This document shows positions 26,435 to 34,512 of a stretch of DNA of 64,000 nucleotides, one piece after another. The notes under the pieces were generated by a model. The model saw nothing but the letters and a program-made list of their open reading frames with translations. It was not told where the DNA came from and made no database searches. The stretch comes from Thalassotalea_A litorea. Its GTDB lineage: Bacteria; Pseudomonadota; Gammaproteobacteria; Enterobacterales; Alteromonadaceae. The stretch's first letter is position 1. Each line of letters opens with the position of its first letter. Position numbers and translations under genes: made by a program. Location: the NCBI RefSeq assembly GCF_043642205.1, contig NZ_JBHZSG010000014.1:15292-79291 (forward strand), given 5' to 3'.

Positions 26435-27110
26435 GTGATTTTATTAAGACAAACACGATATTTTTCTCATATTTAACTAGACACCCACGGCAACGAATGC
26501 GCGTTCTTACATGGACACCCACCGTAATATGCAAAGTTTATGGCCCTAAAACCGGAGCGTGATTTTATTGAGACACCCACGGTATTTTTTCTTATTTAAC
26601 CAGACACCCACGGCAACGAATGCGAGTTCTTACATGGACACCCACCGTAATGTGTAACACGCTTAAACAAGACACCCACTGTAACTATTAATATGGTTTA
26701 CATGGACGGTTTATATGGACACACACCTTAAAAATTAAAATTTAATATCCAACATCCGAAGAATTTTGCCTTTAATCCTTCGACTTGCGCTCTAAAAACA
26801 TTCTCAAATAATTGGCGTTTTTGGAGGCTGTTACGGTGGGTGTCTTAATAAAACTTAATTGCAATCCGCCGTGACTATCGCCTGGAGTCATCTAAATCAA
26901 TGGCTGTAGCAAGTCAGAGGTTTTGAATAGCATTTCAGTTTTTCAGCAGCCATTGTTATCAAGCGATAAGAAAAAATGCTGATTGCTAATTTTCCTCCTC
27001 CTTCGGTTATGACCTAGTGCCGAAGTCGGAAAATAAGCCCAGTGTTCTCGTTACAGTGGGTGTCTTGATAATTTTGAGTCGTAATTACAGTGGGTGTCTT
27101 ATTAATTAGT
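26435..27110. repeat. Array of GACACCCAC repeats with inverted right-hand copies
   Basis: The gene-free stretch after GH86 contains a unit with core GACACCCAC, in fuller form TTATT-AGACACCCACGGTA. About seven copies on the left (26479-26720) read GACACCCAC, and three on the right (near 26836, 27055 and 27092) read GTGGGTGTC, so the two halves face each other. Within the left half, 26435-26531 recurs almost unchanged at 26559-26654, a direct duplication with a 124-bp period. No transposase frame is visible. The layout suggests remnants of, or target sites for, a mobile element or a RAYT-type REP family. Confidence 0.7.
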
Positions 27111-27127
27111 GTGACTAATCGCTCTTA

Positions 27128-28048
27128 CTAATCCGAGTTGGTGTCGCTGATGTGGGTGAGCAAATTTTTGCGAAATTGTAGGGGTGTTTCCTGATACGTT
27201 TTTTTGAACTGGGCAATAAAATGTGACGGGTTGGCAAAGCCTAAATCGTAGCTTATCTGGGTAATTGAACGCTCACTTTGGCTTAATTGTCTGGCGGCAA
27301 TTGCTAGCTTGTGGCGCACCACGTACTCAGAATAGTTACAGCGAAATACGCGTTTAAAAAGACGTGAAAAATACGACGGTGATAAAAAGCATTTTTCAGC
27401 GGCTTGCTCTAAGGTCAGTTCAATGTTCTCATCATTTTTAAATAGTCCCATCAAGGGTGCCAAACGGGCAAAACCGTCGCGAACCGGTAACGCCGTCTGC
27501 TCTTGCTGCTGCAAAGGCTGATAAAATTCCGCGACGGTAAGAATTAACAACCTGATCAGTGCCTGACTGTGAGCACTGTGAGGGTCCTGCTCATTGCTTT
27601 GCTGCAACCATTCTACCAGGGTTAATAAGCGCTGATGAGCGGCCACCCCGTGATTTGCCTGCGTTTCTTTAGGGCGAAAGTTTTGTGCATTATTAAATAA
27701 TGTCGTTAATGTTTTGAGTTCATCATGATTGAATAATGAGGGCAAAAACTGAACGATATACCAGCTTTTTTCACCCGTCGACAATTCGAAATCGTGGCTT
27801 TCCATCGCTGGGGTGAACACCACACTGTTATCTGCAATTGCCGACTGGCCACGCATGTTCAGATAGACCCCATCAACCTGCTCAAAAATAATGAATTCGT
27901 GCACTTCATGAAAGTGCATCAGGCAGGAATAATGATCATCTTGCAAGTAACGTACATGATGAACTTCAAAGGTAAGCCCCTGCTCGATGCAATAAGGTTC
28001 GCAATAAACCTGACGGGTTGCTGACTTCGTTTTTCCGGAATGTGCCAT
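27128..28048 (-). CDS. AraC-family transcriptional regulator
   Basis: This protein of 306 residues starts from the ATG at 28048; an upstream TTG at 28075 is the alternative. The N-terminal half is a cupin-type ligand domain (HFHEVHEFIIFEQVDGVYL). The C-terminal 100 residues hold two helix-turn-helices (LTLEQAAEKCFLSPSYFSRLFKR and SITQISYDLGFANPSHFIAQFKK), the normal AraC/XylS layout. It is divergent from the alcohol dehydrogenase/esterase pair and most likely activates them. Beyond its stop lies the GACACCCAC repeat field. Confidence 0.9.
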   Translation of the reverse strand: MAHSGKTKSATRQVYCEPYCIEQGLTFEVHHVRYLQDDHYSCLMHFHEVHEFIIFEQVDGVYLNMRGQSAIADNSVVFTPAMESHDFELSTGEKSWYIVQFLPSLFNHDELKTLTTLFNNAQNFRPKETQANHGVAAHQRLLTLVEWLQQSNEQDPHSAHSQALIRLLILTVAEFYQPLQQQEQTALPVRDGFARLAPLMGLFKNDENIELTLEQAAEKCFLSPSYFSRLFKRVFRCNYSEYVVRHKLAIAARQLSQSERSITQISYDLGFANPSHFIAQFKKTYQETPLQFRKNLLTHISDTNSD

Positions 28049-28226
28049 GTTCTCGACAGTTCTCCAACAGAGCAAGATTTTAATAATAATTATCTTCTGA
28101 CGAGTTTATCACAGCTTTTTCAGTGAATAACAGGGCATAATTTTATTATTTTATAGCTTCATGCTGTCAAAAACTTTACTGACTTCATGATTTAATGAAC
28201 CCTAAACAACAACTAGGTATTATTTC

Positions 28227-29339
28227 ATGCAAGCACGCGCAATTATTTCCGATGGCAAGGGCAATATGGCTCTGAAAACCATCACCGTGGGTGAACCTGG
28301 CAATGATGAAGTTCAGGTAAAAATTATGGCCGCAGGTCTTTGCCATACGGACTGGGATTCGATCCAGAACTGGAACAAGGAATTTATCGTAGGTCACGAA
28401 GGCGCGGGTATCGTTACTGCTGTAGGTTGTGATGTTAGCTCCGTCGCCGTTGGTGATCATGTCATATTGAACTGGGCGATCCCCTGTGGTGAATGCTTTC
28501 AATGTGGTGAAGGCAACCTGCATATCTGTGAAGTTAACTCCCCCGTTTGTGGTTGTGATCTGAGCGGTCATGCACACCCACAAGCCTGCACTCAAGATGA
28601 TATGCCTCTTGAGCGTTCATTTCATCTGGGAACCTTAAGTGAATACACGGTGGTAAAACATACCGCTGTAGTAAAAATGCCGAAACACATTCCGTTTGCC
28701 AGCGCATCTATTGTTGGCTGTGGCGTAATGACAGGCTGGGGGTCGGTCATTAACGCCGCCAATTTAAAAGCGGGCAGCAGTGCCTGTATTATTGGCTGTG
28801 GTGGCGTCGGCTTAAACGCGATCCAGGGCGCCAAGCAAGCTGGCGCTTACCCGATTATTGCCATCGATATCAATGAAGCACGACTGGCACAGGCCAAATC
28901 CTTTGGTGCCACTCATGGTATTATCGCTGCTCGTGATGATATTGATTTTGTTGAAGTCGCTGCCAAGGTTAAGGAAATGCTGGGTGGCCGAGGTGCCGAT
29001 TATGCGTTCGAGTGTACTGCTATTCCGGCACTTGGCTCTGCACCTTTGGCGCTTATTCGCAGTGCCGGTACCGCGGTACAGGTAAGTGGTATTGAACAGA
29101 AAATCGATTTTGACTGTGAGCTGTTTGAATGGGATAAAATTTATATCAATCCACTTTATGGCCAGTGCAATCCGCAACGAGATTTCCCAGTGCTGATTCG
29201 TCTATATGAATCCGGACAATTGAAACTGGATGAACTGGTCACCAATACCTACACCCTGGAAACCGTCACCGAGGGCCTTAACGACATGCTCGATGGCAAA
29301 AACGCTAAAGGAGTGGTCCTGATTGGTGAACAGAGTTAA
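28227..29339 (+). CDS. Zinc-dependent alcohol dehydrogenase (MDR, class III-like)
   Basis: This 370-residue medium-chain dehydrogenase has catalytic zinc ligands C39 (GLCHTD) and H57-E58 (GHEGAG), structural zinc cysteines C87, C90, C93 and C101, and the NAD Rossmann motif GCGGVGLNAIQGA. Its length and the GHEGAGIV...VGDHVI pattern resemble class III (glutathione-dependent formaldehyde) dehydrogenases more than sugar dehydrogenases. With the esterase next door and a P450 demethylase in the same locus, oxidation of formaldehyde or its thiol adduct is the natural hypothesis. Oxidation of an algal sugar-derived alcohol or aldehyde is the alternative. The divergent AraC gene is its likely regulator. 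Confidence 0.85.
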   Translation: MQARAIISDGKGNMALKTITVGEPGNDEVQVKIMAAGLCHTDWDSIQNWNKEFIVGHEGAGIVTAVGCDVSSVAVGDHVILNWAIPCGECFQCGEGNLHICEVNSPVCGCDLSGHAHPQACTQDDMPLERSFHLGTLSEYTVVKHTAVVKMPKHIPFASASIVGCGVMTGWGSVINAANLKAGSSACIIGCGGVGLNAIQGAKQAGAYPIIAIDINEARLAQAKSFGATHGIIAARDDIDFVEVAAKVKEMLGGRGADYAFECTAIPALGSAPLALIRSAGTAVQVSGIEQKIDFDCELFEWDKIYINPLYGQCNPQRDFPVLIRLYESGQLKLDELVTNTYTLETVTEGLNDMLDGKNAKGVVLIGEQS

Positions 29340-29378
29340 TGGCAACAGGGTTAATTGAAAAAAGATTAAGGATTAACA

Positions 29379-30176
29379 ATGGCAATTTTAAGACTGGAAC
29401 AATCTGATAATCAGTACACACCAGAGAAGCTAACGTTGTTAACGGTTCATAGTAGCCATACATCACGTCGTCATTCGGTGAGCATTTACAACGCCCAGAG
29501 TACAAGTAAAGACTTACCTGTGGTTATTTTAATGCATGGGGTTTATGGCGACCACTGGTGTTGGATGCATTTAGGTGGCGCTCATGTCGTCTATGAACGG
29601 TTGCGCCAGCAAGGTCTTAACGAGTTTGTTCTGGTGATGCCTTCCGATGGTGGTATTGGCGATGGCAGCGGCTATTTGCCGCTGGCTAACGGCGAAGATT
29701 ATGACGCCTGGGTAACCGATGATCTACGCGCGGCTGTCACGCAAACCATTGACGGCGTGTCAGCAAAGAGTCGTTGGTATATCAGCGGGTTATCCATGGG
29801 TGGTTTTGGCGCCTTGCGTCTGAGCGCTAAATATCCGGATAAGTATCAGGGAATTTCCGCTCATTCCAGTGTTACATCCATTGCCGATTTAAAACTGTTT
29901 ACCGACGTTGATGAGCAACTATTTACCGCCAAGGTGGTGGCAGAAAGTGAGTTATTGCCCTGGTTTACCACGGCCAAAAACTTACCGCCTCTAAGGCTCG
30001 ATTGCGGTGAAGGTGATGAACTATATACCTCGAACTTAGCGCTGGCTAAAGCCTTAAAAGATGCTGGTATTGAGCATAGTTTTGAAACGTTTTCTGGCGG
30101 TCACGAATGGACTTACTGGCACCAACATTTAGAAGATACGCTTAACTTTTTCAATCAGATAGAGTTAAGGCAATAG
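29379..30176 (+). CDS. Esterase D/S-formylglutathione hydrolase-like alpha/beta hydrolase
   Basis: This 265-residue protein has no signal peptide. Its nucleophile elbow is GLSMGG with Ser139, a late acidic residue lies in RLDCGEGDELY, and the catalytic His is in SGGHEWTYW. The overall pattern (PVVILMHGVYGDHWCWMHLGG) is that of the putative-esterase/EstD family, which includes S-formylglutathione hydrolases. It lies 39 bp after the alcohol dehydrogenase. Together they mirror the two-step formaldehyde-to-formate pathway, in which the dehydrogenase makes a thiol-formyl ester and this enzyme hydrolyses it. Substrate not proven: a sugar acetyl or feruloyl-type esterase is also possible. Confidence 0.78.
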   Translation: MAILRLEQSDNQYTPEKLTLLTVHSSHTSRRHSVSIYNAQSTSKDLPVVILMHGVYGDHWCWMHLGGAHVVYERLRQQGLNEFVLVMPSDGGIGDGSGYLPLANGEDYDAWVTDDLRAAVTQTIDGVSAKSRWYISGLSMGGFGALRLSAKYPDKYQGISAHSSVTSIADLKLFTDVDEQLFTAKVVAESELLPWFTTAKNLPPLRLDCGEGDELYTSNLALAKALKDAGIEHSFETFSGGHEWTYWHQHLEDTLNFFNQIELRQ

Positions 30177-30215
30177 CCTTAACTCACTGCTGTCTACCTT
30201 CTTCTTTCTACTCAC

Positions 30216-30271
30216 CACTTACTACTTTCCACTCACTACTTTCCACTCACTACTTTCCACTTACTACTTAC
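30216..30271. repeat. 14-bp tandem repeat, four units
   Basis: Four consecutive units of CACTCACTACTTTC (first and last with T for C at position 5) lie between the convergent esterase and sulfatase genes. The last unit spans the sulfatase stop codon, so change in copy number could alter the sulfatase C-terminus only marginally. Confidence 0.8.
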
Positions 30272-31718
30272 TATCCTCTGTTACCGCTATCTGATATGGC
30301 ACTTTGTTCGCGGCTTGCTGTTTACCTTGCTCATAAAGACGTTGATAGAACTCTTGCTGCTGTTGCTTATAGGGGAGCGCCTGTAGCAAAGGCGTAGTCT
30401 GATTATCCAGGTTCCAGGCATTCCAAAGCTCTGCCAACCGATTTTGCAGCTCTGGCCGCTTACCAACCAGATTGTTTTTCTCAAAAGGGTCACTTTGCAT
30501 ATCGAACAAGCTCAAGCCAGCACCGGGCAAGCCCTGATTTAAAAATTTGGCATCAGGGGTTCGCACCGCCCAGATATTATCCGCTTCTTCAAGGCGCCAG
30601 AATAACGCCTGATGCGGCGAACCGGTCTTTTCTCCAAGCAGATACGGCATCAGGTTTACCCCATCTAATTGTTTGACATCTGCATTTGCCAGAGCAACCG
30701 AGGTAGCGGCAATATCTAAGGAAGATACTAACCCGTTAAATTGAGTACCGGGTTTAATTTTCGCTGGCCAATGGGCAATAAAAGGTACATGAATGCCACC
30801 TTCCAACAGGCTGACTTTACCCCGTCTGAACGGTCGATTGTCGGCCCAGTTTTCCCAGGCATTCCAATACTCGGGATATACGCCGCCATTATCTGATAAA
30901 AAGAAAATTAGGGTATTATCCAGTTGCCCATTGCGCTTTAACGCTTCAACCACTATCCCTATTCCAGAATCCATAGAATCAATCATCGCGGCATAGATAC
31001 GGCGATTTTTATCTTCGATATGCTGATACTTATCAATTAATGCTTTTGGCGCATGTAATGGCGCATGGGGTGCGTTATAGGCAAGATATAACATGAAAGG
31101 CTGGTGCGTATTATCGATAAAATCCGCAGCATCTTTACTAAGTGCCGACGTCAGATATTCATTAAATTCCGCCGACTTACCATTGCGCTGCAAAGGCACA
31201 TGGTAAGCATTGTCACTGACGGCAACTGAGTCAGGAAAATAATCATGCCCACCGGGTAAAAATCCATAAAAATAATCAAAACCACGGTTGTTTGGGTGAA
31301 AATTTGGGTGCGAGCCTAAGTGCCATTTGCCGATAACTGCCGTTTTATACCCGGCATTTTGCAAGCGTTTGGCAAAGGTTTGCTGCTCAACCGGTAACCC
31401 CATATAAGGGTCCTGTGGTGAATGCGCAGCGTTATTTTCCATGCCAAACCGGGCCTGATGACGCCCGGTTAACAGCCCTGCTCGTGACGGACCACAATAA
31501 GGATGGGTGACATAGCCGTTGGTAAATATCACACCATTGTTAGCAAGACTATCAAGATTAGGGGTGAAAATTTCTTTGGAACCGGTAAAACCGACATCCG
31601 AATACCCCAAATCATCGGCAAAAATCACAACGATATTAGGCGCTTTGCTCTCTGCCGATTTGACGCTGAGATTCACACCAAGCAGCAAAAACAATAGTCC
31701 GATTGCTTTCGTGATCAC
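30264..31718 (-). CDS. Secreted formylglycine-dependent sulfatase (family S1)
   Basis: This 484-residue enzyme has an N-terminal signal peptide (KAIGLLFLLLGVNLSVKSA). The metal site is NIVVIFADDLGYSDVG (Asp35-Asp36), and the maturation motif is CGPSRAGLLTGR with Cys75 as the residue converted to formylglycine. KWHLG and the later FFLSDNGG block are also present. It should remove sulfate esters from agar or porphyran oligosaccharides in the periplasm; the position attacked is not readable. It needs an anaerobic or aerobic maturase encoded elsewhere. The start appears to be GTG three bases from a MITE, with no normal ribosome site spacing (AAGG directly abuts it), so the native leader may have been replaced. 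Confidence 0.88.
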   Translation of the reverse strand: MITKAIGLLFLLLGVNLSVKSAESKAPNIVVIFADDLGYSDVGFTGSKEIFTPNLDSLANNGVIFTNGYVTHPYCGPSRAGLLTGRHQARFGMENNAAHSPQDPYMGLPVEQQTFAKRLQNAGYKTAVIGKWHLGSHPNFHPNNRGFDYFYGFLPGGHDYFPDSVAVSDNAYHVPLQRNGKSAEFNEYLTSALSKDAADFIDNTHQPFMLYLAYNAPHAPLHAPKALIDKYQHIEDKNRRIYAAMIDSMDSGIGIVVEALKRNGQLDNTLIFFLSDNGGVYPEYWNAWENWADNRPFRRGKVSLLEGGIHVPFIAHWPAKIKPGTQFNGLVSSLDIAATSVALANADVKQLDGVNLMPYLLGEKTGSPHQALFWRLEEADNIWAVRTPDAKFLNQGLPGAGLSLFDMQSDPFEKNNLVGKRPELQNRLAELWNAWNLDNQTTPLLQALPYKQQQQEFYQRLYEQGKQQAANKVPYQIAVTEDSK

Positions 31719-31721
31719 CTT

Positions 31722-31986
31722 ATACCAATCACATTAAGTTTGTGCACAACTCAGAGTTAGGGCAGAGGTTCAGTTACAACATAGGTTTCATTGATATAGT
31801 CATTCTATATTAATGAAATATAGGGTCGTAAATGGGCCTCTGGTAAACTCCCTACGGGTGAGTTTTAAAGGCGTTTATCCTGCGTTACTGATGTTGACAA
31901 TGGAATAACCATTCTCTGCAATCAAAGCCTTGTCTAAAAGCCTTTAAATTCTCACTGAGTGAGCAATAATTTAAAGTGATTGGTAT
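31722..31986 (-). repeat. MITE-like element, copy 2
   Basis: This complete copy of about 265 bp lies between PhoD-like and sulfatase genes, with terminal repeats ATACCAATCACATTAA and TTTAAAGTGATTGGTAT. It has the internal CTATATTAATGAAA hairpin and the CTCACTGAGTGAG palindrome. Its end is three bases from the sulfatase start codon. The gap 31719-32038 contains nothing else recognisable. Confidence 0.88.
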
Positions 31987-32038
31987 TAGTCATTGCGATT
32001 GTACTATTCAAGCAAGATCTCCTTTATTTGGTATAGAT

Positions 32039-34423
32039 CTAGACATCGGAAAATGACAAGCGGTAGGGCCAGCCATCAAATTGCTTGCCAGTTTTAGGAT
32101 CAACACTCCACTCCCAACATTCAAACTCAAATGCCTGTTGCTGATGATCAACCCGTACTAACCCGTAGCCTTCGCTTTTAACGGCAGGATCGGCAAGGAA
32201 ATTCGACCAGCTATCACCAACCTGAGACTTAAAGCTTTGATAGGTGACTTTAGGGTTCGCCACGGCCAATAAGCGCATTTTATTACCAAAGGTATCGGTG
32301 AAATCGCCAGTATTCGGATCGTTATTACGTTTATTTTCTAATCGCCCTTCCCCTTCAAACCAGCGTTGCCAGAAAGCTGCGCCAGCAGGGCCTGCGAAAA
32401 ACAAAGGACCGTCGGTAAAATCGTCAATCCCTTGTCTGGCTAACATCGCAAGGTGTTGATCACCGGCCAGCACCACTGCGCCCGCATCTTTAATCAGTTG
32501 CACGGCTCGGGTTCGACCATCGTAAGGATAACCATTGGAATCATAATCGAGTAACGGTTTAACATTGCCTTGGGTTTGCGCTGAGCCCCACATCGATGCG
32601 GTTAAGCACACCTTAGGTAAACCAGGGTGCATATTCTTCCATGCCCGCAGAAACATCTCCTGACGCAGTCCTAATAGTTCTCCTTGTGCATGACGCGGAT
32701 CTACTTTGGTATTGCGGCGAGATTTAAACTTTCTGTCCTCAACCAATGCAAAACTTGTCCCGCCATAAATAAAGGCGCCGTAAGTCACTTCTATGCCATG
32801 ATCAATGGGTGTTGGATCATAAGGTCTTGGGTTGTGGGAATGCTGAATTCGATATGCCATACGAACCAAAGATTTGGTCTGGGTATAACCACCATCTTCT
32901 TCCATGCGTTTATCGGTTTCTAACACCACAGGATCACGACCACCAACACCCCAAAGGTTGCCCTGCAGTACATCGTGGTCATCGGCCAGCATGATCACCG
33001 GGCGATTGCGCACCGAGTCACGATAAGTCCAGTACCAAAGATACCAGCGATAAAGGAGATCCAACTTTGAATCTGGTTTATTGCGCCAGACCCGGGTTGG
33101 CACGCCTTCATAAAACTGATCGCCACAAAACACATACAAATCTGGCTGATGGCTGTCACAGTTTTGCACCAACTGCTGATGCGGAAATAAAATATTGTCT
33201 TTGCTGTAACGACCAATATTTTTCTCTTGTTTTATGCGCGGCACATACGGGCCTGCGTCCAGGCTTTTAGCGGTTGCCGTTAAGCAGGAATGCAAGGCGA
33301 TTTTCAACGGCTGCGCATTACCTGGGTCTTTAACAATTTGGCCAGAATACAGCTCACGCTCTGTGGCAACATCGACAATGCGATAGTCATGAGTTAGCTG
33401 ATACGGCCAGTTTTCAATATCAAAAGCGGCGACAAAACCTTCCTCTAAGGGTGCGGTTTGATGTACCTTCCAGCCAGCACCCGTATGGCCACTCTCACGA
33501 CTTTCCAGTCTAAGTTGTTGATACTCATTGCTTGCCACTGGCATTAATTGCGCGCTCAGCCGCAATGAATCCTGATTTAAGCTATATAAACATCCCACAG
33601 CAGGGCCAAGTGTCTGGGACAGGTTTTCTTCGACCTTATCCCCTGCTAGCGCCAGCTCGTTAAACCACCAACGCGCACCACTTGCACCGACTGGCGGTGA
33701 TGACAACAATAAAATATTACCGGCCAACCGTTGAGCATCAATACCGTCCAGTGCGACCTGGTTTAAGGCTTTTCCTGTACCCGCATCGGATAACGTCAGA
33801 ACTAGCGTGTTGTTGGAACTTTGACCAGATGCGGGCGCATTTATCTGTAAATCCAGGTAAAAGGCTTTTCGGGAAAACTTACCGGTTTTGGTCAGCGGTT
33901 TTGCCTTTAACGAGCGATAGTTTAATGGCTGAGCGTCATTGGAAAAATCACGAAAACTCAACGCCCCCTTGTCATCGACAACTGCCATTAAGCCACCGTT
34001 GGTGCCACCGGTGCGCTGCACCAATGAGGCGCCGCGATAATCGAGTTCGGTGCCGCCCGCACCAATAATAAAGCCGGCAAAACCATTGCGATTTTGGGTA
34101 AGCAATCCAAGTTTCACCCGTAAATGTGCGTTAGCAGGTTTATCATTAAGCTGGTGGGTGAGCAGAGAAACGGTGCGAACTTCAAAGCTCTTATCGCCTT
34201 GCAAGCACTCTACCCGGCCCTGATTAAGCTGCCAGTCTTGTAATCGATTGCCCCATAAAGATTCTCCTAACCAGTGACGAGTAACCTCAGGGTTAAAATC
34301 TGCAACGGGTTTCAGGTCGCCAGTAGTTAACAGAGATTTTGCAGCCATTGTGCGCAGAGAAAGTGGCAATAATGCCGAAGCACCTAAAATGGCACCACCC
34401 TTGAGAAATTGTCGTCTTTGCAT
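32039..34423 (-). CDS. PhoD-like metallophosphatase with long N-terminal module, Tat-exported
   Basis: This 794-residue protein has a twin-arginine signal (MQRRQFLKGG then ASALLPLSLRTMAA). Residues about 35-270 look like a beta-sandwich (LamG/CBM-like) module. PhoD-type metal motifs follow: HSCLTA, YVFCGDQFYEG, ADDHDV, and AGDQHLAMLARQG near the C-terminus. The family includes Ca/Fe-dependent phosphodiesterases and alkaline phosphatases. In a galactan locus it could act on phosphate or sulfate esters or be a phosphate scavenger. The N-terminal module is unusual and suggests polysaccharide binding. It is separated from the upstream aldehyde dehydrogenase by a terminator, and from the downstream sulfatase by a MITE. 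Confidence 0.8.
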   Translation of the reverse strand: MQRRQFLKGGAILGASALLPLSLRTMAAKSLLTTGDLKPVADFNPEVTRHWLGESLWGNRLQDWQLNQGRVECLQGDKSFEVRTVSLLTHQLNDKPANAHLRVKLGLLTQNRNGFAGFIIGAGGTELDYRGASLVQRTGGTNGGLMAVVDDKGALSFRDFSNDAQPLNYRSLKAKPLTKTGKFSRKAFYLDLQINAPASGQSSNNTLVLTLSDAGTGKALNQVALDGIDAQRLAGNILLLSSPPVGASGARWWFNELALAGDKVEENLSQTLGPAVGCLYSLNQDSLRLSAQLMPVASNEYQQLRLESRESGHTGAGWKVHQTAPLEEGFVAAFDIENWPYQLTHDYRIVDVATERELYSGQIVKDPGNAQPLKIALHSCLTATAKSLDAGPYVPRIKQEKNIGRYSKDNILFPHQQLVQNCDSHQPDLYVFCGDQFYEGVPTRVWRNKPDSKLDLLYRWYLWYWTYRDSVRNRPVIMLADDHDVLQGNLWGVGGRDPVVLETDKRMEEDGGYTQTKSLVRMAYRIQHSHNPRPYDPTPIDHGIEVTYGAFIYGGTSFALVEDRKFKSRRNTKVDPRHAQGELLGLRQEMFLRAWKNMHPGLPKVCLTASMWGSAQTQGNVKPLLDYDSNGYPYDGRTRAVQLIKDAGAVVLAGDQHLAMLARQGIDDFTDGPLFFAGPAGAAFWQRWFEGEGRLENKRNNDPNTGDFTDTFGNKMRLLAVANPKVTYQSFKSQVGDSWSNFLADPAVKSEGYGLVRVDHQQQAFEFECWEWSVDPKTGKQFDGWPYRLSFSDV

Positions 34424-34463
34424 AATTCGTTTCTTTTGTTGTTATTGTTGATCGGCTGGATAC

Positions 34464-34500
34464 AAAAAAACCGAACAAAATTTTCATTTCGTTCGGCTTT
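34464..34500 (-). terminator. Terminator of the AHG operon
   Basis: On the reverse strand GCCGAACGAAA pairs with TTTTGTTCGG, followed by seven T residues. It lies just after the aldehyde dehydrogenase stop, so the PhoD-like gene is a separate unit. Confidence 0.85.
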
Positions 34501-34512
34501 CAAAGCGATTGC

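Noticed and set aside
26435..26660. CRISPR array
   Set aside because: The repeats are irregularly spaced, vary in sequence and switch orientation. No cas genes are nearby.
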